Shown: positions 1 through 5,628 of the stretch, piece after piece
Layout of the letters: every line of letters begins with the position of its first letter
How positions within the stretch are numbered: the first letter of the stretch is position 1
Source: a bacterium
GTDB lineage: Bacteria > Ratteibacteria > UBA8468 > B48-G9 > DTJG01
Reading direction: 5' to 3'
Assembly: GCA_026418655.1 (NCBI GenBank)
Contig: JAOAAW010000123.1
Coordinates: 1 to 5,628, forward strand
Length of the DNA stretch: 5,628 nt
Made by a program: the position numbers and the translations under genes
Notes under the pieces: generated by a model
Told to the model about the DNA's origin: nothing
The model's database searches: none
What the model saw: only the letters and a program-made list of their open reading frames with translations

Positions 1-2046
1 GTTACCATTGGTGGCCAAAATTTAAGGGGTGCAAATGGGGTCTATTTTTCAAATGAAAAAATAAGCGCAACTGTAATTGATTATCAGGGCCCGTCAGGAC
101 CACTCAATGCATTGCAGGCTGAAGAATTGAGACGAAGAATACAGGAGATCAGGGATAAACGTTCTGGTAAAAAAATTACAGAAGACACAAGAACAGAAAC
201 AGAAAAAAAGGTAAAATTACCCGACATACCTGAACTGAGAGACCTTGAAAACAAAACATTGAAGGAACTCGTCTATATCTACGAAAAATATCTCAATCGC
301 CAGAACAGACCAAAACCACCAATGGCAGAAGAAGTGCAGGTACAGGTAAATATTGCTCCTGATACCGAGCCAGGAGATTATGAAATCAGCCTTAAAACTC
401 CAAATGGATTGACCAATCCTGTTCTGTTTCAGGTTGGAGAATTTCCGGAATTTTGTTGCACCTATAACCAGCACAGGTTTGAAAATGAAGATATAAAAAG
501 AGACACACAGATACTTGAAATTCCTGTAACAATAAATGGTAGGATTCTACCAGGAAAGACAAACAGATTCACACTCAAAATGTACAGGGGACAGGATATT
601 GTGATACTTACTCAGGCAAGAAAACTTGTGCCGTATCTTGCAGATGGTGTTCCTGGCTGGTTTCAGGCAGTTGTTTCATTGTATGATGAAAACTGGAAAG
701 AACTTTTGTATGCAGATGATTATTATTTCCAGGTTGACCCTGTATTAAAATTCAGGGTTCCAGAAACAGGTATATATTTCCTTGAAATCAGGGATTCAAT
801 CTACAGGGGAAGGGAGGATTTTATCTACAGGATATATGTTATGGAAGAAATGGATGCTTTGAAATTTTTTCCATTTCTCCTGGAACCATCTATTGCCATT
901 GAAAAAAATTTTTCAAAATTACCTGACACAGTGAAAAACCTTCCACAATACAGAGAAACAGATCACAGCATGCAGACAGCACAGTCTGTTTCAATTCCAG
1001 TACTTGTCAGGGGTTGTATCAATTATCAGGGAGATGTTGACAGATACCGATTTTATGGAAAACAGGCTGATACAATCGTCATAGAAGTTTATGGAAGGCG
1101 TCTTGGTTCACCCATAGATCCTCTTATAAGGCTGAAAAACCAGATGGAACAGATTATACAGTGGAATGATGATATGAAAGAGGATTTTGAAAATGGCTTT
1201 CTTACCCATCATGCAGATTCCTACCTGATAACGAAACTACCGACAACAGGAGTTTATACAGTGGAAATCGCTGATGCACAAGGACACGGTGGGAGTCTGT
1301 ACAATTATTTCCTACGAATAAGCAAGCCAGTACCAGACTTTCAAATAATTATAAGCCCTTCAAGGATAAATATACCTGCTGATGGTGTAGCAGCGATAAA
1401 GGTATATGCCATAAAAAAGGATGCATGGGATAATGATATCGTTCTTACAATCAGAAACTGTCCGGAAGGAGTGGTTCTTGATGGAAATATTATTCCTGCT
1501 GGAAGAAATATTGTTCAGATGACGATTAAAGCACCCTCAAAATATTTGGGCCAATCGTTTCCTCTTGTCATTGAAGGCAAAAGTAACATTTCAGGAAAAG
1601 AAGTTGTACGTATCGCGAAAGCAGCAGAAGAAAAGATGCAGGCATTTGCCTATACGCATCTTGTTCAATCAGAAAACCTTGTTTTATCAGTGGTTCGTGG
1701 AAGGTTCAGGCAGGTTAAATTAAATATGCCACAGGAAAGCATTTTGAAGATTCCTGCAGGTGATTCAATAACAATAAAATGCGAAACCGAAAAATGGTTC
1801 AGACCAAGTATTTCAACATCTTTAGGTTTTGAATTGAGCAATCCACCCGATGGTATAAAAATCAAAGACATTCGTTTTGACGCAGGTAATTATATCCTGA
1901 CCATAGCTGCCGATAAAAAACTTGCGGGTTACAGAGACAATCTGATAATAGAAATTTTTGAGGAAATTTCATTCCAGCAGGGAAAGAAAAAAACTCCTGC
2001 TGGATTTTTACCTGCAATTCCCTTTGAAGTGGTGAAAAATGAATGA
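1..2046 (+). CDS. PPC-domain protein with split TIG-like N-terminus (5' partial)
   Basis: The frame is open from base 1, so the true start lies upstream; 681 residues are visible. Residues 1-31 ('VTIGGQNLRGANGVYF') resemble the first strands of an IPT/TIG fold. Residues 32-108 are a charged, probably helical insertion, and residues 109-146 look like the remaining TIG strands ('PGDYEISLKTPNGLTNPVLF'). A divergent PPC domain lies near residues 170-280. A canonical one lies near 321-441, with 'GDVDRYRF', 'GRRLGSPIDPLIRL', 'WNDD', 'HADSY' and 'ADAQGHGG'. The rest is beta-rich (about 445-677), including 'MQAFAYTHLV' near 546-555. PPC domains are non-catalytic beta-sandwiches of secreted proteins, and I see no protease or other catalytic motif. 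Location outside the cytoplasm is inferred, because any signal peptide is outside the window. The stop overlaps the next gene by 8 bases, so the two are probably co-translated. The family call is firm; the function is unknown. Confidence 0.92.
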   Translation, partial: VTIGGQNLRGANGVYFSNEKISATVIDYQGPSGPLNALQAEELRRRIQEIRDKRSGKKITEDTRTETEKKVKLPDIPELRDLENKTLKELVYIYEKYLNRQNRPKPPMAEEVQVQVNIAPDTEPGDYEISLKTPNGLTNPVLFQVGEFPEFCCTYNQHRFENEDIKRDTQILEIPVTINGRILPGKTNRFTLKMYRGQDIVILTQARKLVPYLADGVPGWFQAVVSLYDENWKELLYADDYYFQVDPVLKFRVPETGIYFLEIRDSIYRGREDFIYRIYVMEEMDALKFFPFLLEPSIAIEKNFSKLPDTVKNLPQYRETDHSMQTAQSVSIPVLVRGCINYQGDVDRYRFYGKQADTIVIEVYGRRLGSPIDPLIRLKNQMEQIIQWNDDMKEDFENGFLTHHADSYLITKLPTTGVYTVEIADAQGHGGSLYNYFLRISKPVPDFQIIISPSRINIPADGVAAIKVYAIKKDAWDNDIVLTIRNCPEGVVLDGNIIPAGRNIVQMTIKAPSKYLGQSFPLVIEGKSNISGKEVVRIAKAAEEKMQAFAYTHLVQSENLVLSVVRGRFRQVKLNMPQESILKIPAGDSITIKCETEKWFRPSISTSLGFELSNPPDGIKIKDIRFDAGNYILTIAADKKLAGYRDNLIIEIFEEISFQQGKKKTPAGFLPAIPFEVVKNE
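2031..2035 (+). promoter_or_regulatory. Probable ribosome binding site for the RidA/chorismatase-like gene
   Basis: GGTGA sits 3 bases before the ATG at 2039 and is complementary to the 5' part of the anti-Shine-Dalgarno core (UCACC), which suits this short spacing. It lies inside the last codons of the PPC gene. No stronger AGGAG-type site is present, so initiation probably also depends on ribosomes terminating at 2044-2046. Confidence 0.4.
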
Positions 2047-3217
2047 AAAACAAAAATTGATTAAAGGCAGTGTCCAGTTTTCGGATATCAATGTTTCAGT
2101 GAATTATAGCATTTTTTTGGGCAGTTCAGGGGTCAATGAGCATCACATCACACTTTTCCCCACAGAATATGAAAGTATTTCTAAACAACTTACACGGCTT
2201 GCAGATGCCTACAAAAAGACCCTTGAGAAACTTAACCTTCCACCCCAAACATGTGTGTTCAGAAGATTTTTTTGCAGTGACCTGGCAAACCAGTATGAAA
2301 CAATTAAAAGCCATGAGTTGGTTGACAGATTACAAAACAATTGCTCTGTATCAATAATTACACAGCCACCATATCCACATGCAAAGATAGCCATGTGGGC
2401 GTACCATATTTCTGACAAAAAATCATTAGAATTCAGTCCAGACCATGGTTTGATCAGGGGAAAGCTGGTTCACTACTGGGACACAAATGTTGTATGTACG
2501 GATAAAGAAACAGTCTATCAACAGACAGAATGTATTCTTTCAAAATATAAAAAAATCCTTGAAAATAGGCGAATGAATATGACAGATAATCTTATTCGGA
2601 CATGGTTCTTTATCAGAGATATTGACACCAATTACAGGGAGTTTGTTGAAGCCAGAAAAAAAGTCTTTAAGGAAAACGGTCTCATACCAGAAACCCATTT
2701 TGTTACAAGCACTGGAGTGGAGGGAACATCATCTGATATTAAAGCAAAGGTTTTGATGGATGCCTATTCTGTAGGTGGAATAAAACAGAGTCAGATAAAA
2801 TTCATTAGAGCACCTGAATACATATGCCCCACCTATGCCTATGGTGTCACCTTTGAAAGAGGGGTTGCTGTCAATTATAGAGACAGAAGACATGTAATTA
2901 TTTCAGGCACAGCCAGTATAAATAACAGGGGAGAAATTGTTTATCAAGGAAATATAGAGGAACAATTAGTACAAACACTGAGTAATATAGAAATTCTTCT
3001 TTCTCAGGCACACTGCAATTTTGAAAATGTATGTGTTTTTATCGTTTATGTGAGGGATATAACCGATGCAATTTTTATCTACGATGAAATGAACAAAAGA
3101 TTTGAAAACACGCCGTTAGTTGTAGTTGCTGCAAATGTATGCCGACCTGGATGGCTTATTGAAATTGAGTGTCAGGCGATCTCTGAAATGTCAGATGAAG
3201 ATTTTCCAGATTTTTAA
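2039..3217 (+). CDS. RidA/YjgF-superfamily protein, chorismatase (FkbO/Hyg5)-like
   Basis: A 392-residue protein with no signal peptide or membrane segment, so probably cytosolic. The C-terminal part (about 185-382) looks like chorismatases: 'RTWFFIRDID' at 187-196, 'VIISGTASI' at 286-294, 'QTLSNIEILL' at 312-321 and 'CRPGWLIEIE' at 368-377. The N-terminal part (about 22-125) looks like a second, degenerate RidA-type half ending in 'TQPPYPHAKIAMWAYHI'. Single-domain RidA proteins are about 130 residues; FkbO and Hyg5 are about 345. Known chorismatases hydrolyse chorismate to a cyclohexadiene dicarboxylate or to 3-hydroxybenzoate. By my alignment the catalytic Arg of RidA imine deaminases (Arg105 in E. 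coli) is Leu360 here. Cys368 and Glu375 have the spacing I recall for the Hyg5 active-site Cys and Glu. The ATG at 2039 overlaps the PPC stop by 8 bases. The superfamily is secure; the chorismatase activity is inference, and a Rid-type hydrolase of other specificity is the alternative. Confidence 0.85.
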   Translation: MNEKQKLIKGSVQFSDINVSVNYSIFLGSSGVNEHHITLFPTEYESISKQLTRLADAYKKTLEKLNLPPQTCVFRRFFCSDLANQYETIKSHELVDRLQNNCSVSIITQPPYPHAKIAMWAYHISDKKSLEFSPDHGLIRGKLVHYWDTNVVCTDKETVYQQTECILSKYKKILENRRMNMTDNLIRTWFFIRDIDTNYREFVEARKKVFKENGLIPETHFVTSTGVEGTSSDIKAKVLMDAYSVGGIKQSQIKFIRAPEYICPTYAYGVTFERGVAVNYRDRRHVIISGTASINNRGEIVYQGNIEEQLVQTLSNIEILLSQAHCNFENVCVFIVYVRDITDAIFIYDEMNKRFENTPLVVVAANVCRPGWLIEIECQAISEMSDEDFPDF

Positions 3218-3261
3218 AAGAATCAAAGCAATCTATCCATCCAGTCATGCTTTAATTTTTT
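3217..3261. terminator. Possible weak bidirectional terminator between convergent genes
   Basis: AAAGCA (3225-3230) pairs with TGCTTT (3248-3253) around a 17-base loop. After one C/A mismatch, AAAGAAT (3217-3223) pairs with ATTTTTT (3255-3261), including one G-U pair. The plus-strand transcript thus ends its hairpin in a run of six U, and the minus-strand transcript runs into GATTCTTTT. The stem has only two G-C pairs. It covers the last base of the plus-strand stop codon and the last codons and stop of the Usp gene, the only place a shared terminator could fit. Weak but well placed. Confidence 0.35.
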
Positions 3262-3696
3262 GACAATGAGAACAGGACAGGGTGCTTCAGTAAGAATTAA
3301 TTCGCCAATGCTACTTTGTCCGGCTTCGCACAAACCAGGATCTCCGCCAATTACAAGCAGGTTTGCGCCTGTATCCTTCACAACCTGGGCAACCTGCTTA
3401 TGAACAGTGCCCCACATTACAATGGTATCACAATCAACCCCTCTTTCTTTTGCAATTGTCTGAAATCTTTCAACAAACATTTTTCCTTCTCTTTCAAGGT
3501 CCTGTTCTATATTCTTTCTTTCATATTCTTTGAAAAGCCCAATCTTGATCAATTCCCTTAACTTTGCCGTGTCAACTACATGAAGAATGGTTAGCTTTGC
3601 CTTGAGAATCTGGGCAAGTTCTATCGCATATCTGACAGTATATGCTGAAATACTATCAACCGCACAGGCAACAATGATATGTTTGATAAATGCCAT
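3223..3696 (-). CDS. Universal stress protein, UspA family
   Basis: A 157-residue single Usp domain, the usual length, with an alpha/beta nucleotide-binding-like fold. The first strand 'HIIVACAVD' places Asp14 where ATP-binding Usps carry the adenine-contacting Asp. A second strand, 'KLTILHVVD', is at 34-42. The phosphate-binding motif G-2x-G-9x-G-S/T is present as Gly118, Gly121 and Gly131, but the last Ser/Thr is Glu132. The C-terminal strand is 'APCPVLIVKK' at 138-147. Usps are cytosolic proteins that bind ATP or sense stress and often act through partners. The start is supported by AAAGGAG 9 bases upstream. The gene begins 3 bases after subunit D of the ATPase, in the same frame and separated by two stops, so it is very probably the operon's next gene. 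It ends 5 bases from the convergent gene. The family is certain; ATP binding is plausible but altered by Glu132; its target is unknown. Confidence 0.94.
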   Translation of the reverse strand: MAFIKHIIVACAVDSISAYTVRYAIELAQILKAKLTILHVVDTAKLRELIKIGLFKEYERKNIEQDLEREGKMFVERFQTIAKERGVDCDTIVMWGTVHKQVAQVVKDTGANLLVIGGDPGLCEAGQSSIGELILTEAPCPVLIVKKLKHDWMDRLL

Positions 3697-3699
3697 CTA

Positions 3700-4323
3700 T
3701 TATAACTCCTTTGCAGCAATTCTCTTTTTTATCTCTTTCAGTGTTGAAAATGCCTCTCTTGATTCCTCATCAAGTCTATCAGCAATGAGTTTTACAATTT
3801 CACTATAATACGGAATATGAATTTTTTCAAGAGCATTCACCTTTTTTGTCGTTTTCTGAAACTCTTTTTCAAGTCTTAGAAGTACATTCTTTTTTTCTGC
3901 AAGCAAAACAATATCTTGAAGAACTTGCTTCATTAAAAAAATCGCCTGATCAATAAGTGGATTGACACCAAGAGGACTGAAAAACGGTATATTTTCCTTG
4001 ATACTTAATGAGATTTCAGGCACAGTAGTTCCCATTGTCCTTTTTTCTGAAATTGTAAGATCTATCTGTATGTCAACACCTGATGAAACTTGCTCAAACT
4101 TTGTTTTTCCCATGGAAATAATGGCTTTTCCTGTAAGTTCATAAGCCTTCTCAAGTACATCTGTTATATCTTTCTGAATCTTTTCAACCTGACCTGTGAG
4201 AGATGATATTTCCATCAGGAGAATTTTTCTTTTTTCATCCAGAAGTTGATGCCCTTCCCTGCAGAGGGCAAGTGTCCTTTTCGTTTTTATAAGATTTGTC
4301 TTGGTTGCAGCAATTTTAATCAT
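3700..4323 (-). CDS. atpD: V/A-type ATP synthase subunit D (central rotor stalk)
   Basis: A 207-residue protein, the normal length for this family. Subunit D forms the long antiparallel coiled coil of the central rotor shaft that turns inside the A3B3 head and couples it to the membrane ring. The N-terminal helix shows the family pattern 'ATKTNLIKTKRTL' with 'REGHQLLDEKR' at 22-32. The C-terminal helix has the characteristic 'KVNALEKIHIPYYSEIV' at 161-177 and 'RLDEESREAFSTLKEIKKR' at 183-201. The less conserved middle (about 70-125) is the globular part between helices. The ATG overlaps the TGA of subunit B as ATGA, indicating translational coupling. A GAGGT 13 bases upstream is too distant to be a convincing ribosome binding site on its own. 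It ends in tandem TAA-TAG just before the Usp gene. I see nothing missing or truncated. The symbol follows V-type naming (ntpD is the synonym), not F-type atpD. Confidence 0.95.
   Translation of the reverse strand: MIKIAATKTNLIKTKRTLALCREGHQLLDEKRKILLMEISSLTGQVEKIQKDITDVLEKAYELTGKAIISMGKTKFEQVSSGVDIQIDLTISEKRTMGTTVPEISLSIKENIPFFSPLGVNPLIDQAIFLMKQVLQDIVLLAEKKNVLLRLEKEFQKTTKKVNALEKIHIPYYSEIVKLIADRLDEESREAFSTLKEIKKRIAAKEL
3706..3712 (-). promoter_or_regulatory. Ribosome binding site of the universal stress protein gene
   Basis: On the minus strand this reads AAAGGAG, 9 bases before the ATG at 3696. It lies within the Ala-Lys-Glu codons that end subunit D. It is the clearest Shine-Dalgarno site in the window, and it fixes the Usp start and suggests efficient independent initiation. 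Confidence 0.75.
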
Positions 4324-5628
4324 TTTTTGTATCTGTACCTCTGTTTTATTTGCTGCTTACTTATTCTTACAAGTTCTTCCTCCGGAAGATTTGAAATGAT
4401 ATCCCAGCCAAGTTCAAGACTCTGATTGAGAGTTCTTCTTTCGTTGTATCCCTGATTTACGAATTTTTCTTCAAAAATCTCACCAAATCTAAGATATGTC
4501 TTATCAAGAGCCGAAAGTTCCTCTTCTCCTATAATTGAAGCAATTGACCTTATGTCCCTTGTTCTCGCGTATGAAGCAAAAAGTTGTGAAGCTAAAGAAG
4601 GATGGTCCTCACGGGTTTTGCCTGTACCGATATTATCCTTCATTAACCTTGAGAGAGAAGGAAGGACAGCAATAGGTGGATAAATTCCCCTGGCATGAAG
4701 TTCTCTATCAACAACAACCTGTCCCTCTGTAATGTATCCTGTAAGATCGGGTATTGGATGTGTGATATCGTCATTTGGCATTGTGAGAATGGGTATCTGT
4801 GTTATTGAACCTTTTTTCCCCTTTATTCTTCCTGCCCTTTCATATATACTGGCAAGATCACTGTACAAATATCCGGGATAGCCCTTTCTTGCGGGTATCT
4901 CACCTCTCATTGTTGAAAGTTCTCTCAAAGCCTCACAGTAATTTGACATATCTGTAAGTAAAACAAGAACATGCATATCCATTGTAAAAGCAAGAAATTC
5001 AGCTGCAGTAAGGGCAAGCCGTGGTGTCATTAATCTTGTTAAGGAAGGGCTATCTGCAAGAGAAAGAAACATTATTACATTGTCCAGAACACCTGTTTCT
5101 TCAAAACTTCTTATAAAAAACCTTGCGGTATCATACTTCACACCCATACCCGCAAAAACTATACAAAAACCTTCTCCTTCAACACGTGCCTGCCTTACAA
5201 TCTGCGCTGCAATCATGTCGTGCGGAAGTCCGCTACCTGAAAAAAATGGAAGCTTCTGACCCCTGACAAGGGTATTCATCACATCAATGGTTGAAATACC
5301 TGTTTCAATGATGTTTTCAGGGTAATCCCTTGCTGATGGATTTATTGCCATGCCATTGACATTCATCTTTTCCTCAGCAACTGGCTTTGGCAATCCATCA
5401 AGGGGATTTCCAAGCCCGTCAAAGATTCTTCCAAGCATTTGCCTGGAAACACCAAATTCCAGCGGCTCACCCCTGAATCTTACCCTGGAATTCTTCAGGG
5501 ACAATCCTGATGTACCACCAAGCACCTGCACGACCGCATATCCTTCACCAACTTCAAGTGTAATTCCAATTCTCACACTTCCATTTTCTTCTGTTATCTC
5601 TACGATTTCGTTATACCCCACATTATGG
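4320..5628 (-). CDS. atpB: V/A-type ATP synthase subunit B, non-catalytic (5' partial)
   Basis: The frame stays open to the window edge. The GTG at 5621 is probably internal, because 'NVGYNEIVEI' matches a segment normally preceded by about 20 residues of N-terminal beta strands. Numbering from that GTG, 433 residues follow, against about 430-465 for the family. B alternates with catalytic A in the cytoplasmic A3B3 head. Its Walker A region is degenerate as expected ('SGSGLPHD', 128-135, without the GKT Lys and Thr). Other family marks are 'GGTSGL' at 35-40, 'GYPGYLYSDLASIYERAGR' at 247-265, 'MPNDDITHPIPDLTGYITEGQ' split over 281-301, 'PSLSRLM' at 321-327 with Arg325 as the presumed arginine finger, and 'GKTREDH' at 334-340. 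Ala318 replaces the usual Asp of the ATPase alpha/beta signature. The sequence is of the archaeal/Thermus/clostridial type. Subunit A would be expected just upstream, beyond base 5628. The symbol follows V-type naming (ntpB), not F-type atpB. Confidence 0.97.
   Translation of the reverse strand, partial: HNVGYNEIVEITEENGSVRIGITLEVGEGYAVVQVLGGTSGLSLKNSRVRFRGEPLEFGVSRQMLGRIFDGLGNPLDGLPKPVAEEKMNVNGMAINPSARDYPENIIETGISTIDVMNTLVRGQKLPFFSGSGLPHDMIAAQIVRQARVEGEGFCIVFAGMGVKYDTARFFIRSFEETGVLDNVIMFLSLADSPSLTRLMTPRLALTAAEFLAFTMDMHVLVLLTDMSNYCEALRELSTMRGEIPARKGYPGYLYSDLASIYERAGRIKGKKGSITQIPILTMPNDDITHPIPDLTGYITEGQVVVDRELHARGIYPPIAVLPSLSRLMKDNIGTGKTREDHPSLASQLFASYARTRDIRSIASIIGEEELSALDKTYLRFGEIFEEKFVNQGYNERRTLNQSLELGWDIISNLPEEELVRISKQQIKQRYRYKK

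Noticed and set aside
112..114. TTG as the start of the PPC gene
   Set aside because: The frame is open back to base 1, and the residues before it continue a recognisable TIG-like domain, so this codon is an internal Leu.
217..474. 85-codon open frame on the minus strand inside the PPC gene
   Set aside because: It lies wholly antisense to a well-supported coding frame and its translation shows no recognisable domain. Other short antisense or out-of-frame openings (1665-1871, 1862-2053, 2126-2418, 3316-3561, 3587-3808, 3962-4144) are rejected for the same reason.
541..850. Frequent CAGG/CAGGG words suggesting a dispersed motif
   Set aside because: They mostly arise from Arg AGG codons after codons ending in C and Gln/Arg/Gly-coding stretches. 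There is no regular spacing and no conserved flank, so this looks like codon usage rather than a signal.
4337..4341. GAGGT as the ribosome binding site of subunit D
   Set aside because: The 13-base gap to the ATG is too long to be convincing. The ATGA overlap with subunit B explains initiation better.
5619..5621. GTG as the start of ATPase subunit B
   Set aside because: The frame continues to the window edge (preceding codons encode His-Asn), and family members carry about 20 more residues before this 'NVGYNE' segment. I see no way to place the true start here.
1..5628. CRISPR array, tRNA, riboswitch, insertion sequence or defence system
   Set aside because: There are no spaced direct repeats, no terminal inverted repeats, no transposase, nuclease or toxin-like protein, and essentially no intergenic space to hold RNA elements.

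Overview
The window holds two convergent gene strings and almost no non-coding DNA. The plus-strand pair (1-2046 and 2039-3217) is a large pre-peptidase C-terminal (PPC) domain protein, cut by the left edge, followed by a RidA/YjgF-superfamily protein of the chorismatase (FkbO/Hyg5) type that overlaps it by 8 bases. The minus-strand string, read right to left, is V/A-type ATP synthase subunit B (cut by the right edge), subunit D, and a universal stress protein (Usp). The only bases not in a gene are 5 between the convergent ends (3218-3222) and 3 between subunit D and the Usp gene (3697-3699). No promoter can therefore be placed inside the window, and every gene is probably transcribed from outside it.

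The organism is probably an uncultured, AT-rich bacterium of the Planctomycetes-Verrucomicrobia-Lentisphaerae-Omnitrophota neighbourhood. This rests on the PPC protein. Its combination of a split TIG-like domain, two PPC domains and a 'MQAFAYTHLV' segment is one I associate from memory with planctomycete-type secreted proteins. The ATPase genes are of the archaeal/Thermus/clostridial type rather than the divergent chlamydial/spirochaete type, and D is not followed by genes for membrane subunits. The placement is inference and no marker gene in the window fixes it.

Functionally, B and D are the non-catalytic stator-ring subunit and the central rotor stalk of a rotary ATPase. The Usp gene behind them is probably co-expressed and could link nucleotide or stress status to the ATPase, but nothing in the sequence proves this. 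The PPC protein is likely extracytoplasmic, while its coupled partner has no export signal and looks like a cytosolic chorismate- or imine-handling enzyme. Their pairing is the least explained part of the window.

I do not see CRISPR arrays, tRNA or rRNA genes, insertion sequences, attachment sites or large repeats. The better candidates for a second look are the PPC/chorismatase-like pair, the helical insertion that splits the TIG-like domain, the weak convergent terminator formed over both stop codons, and the tandem-stop junction between subunit D and Usp.
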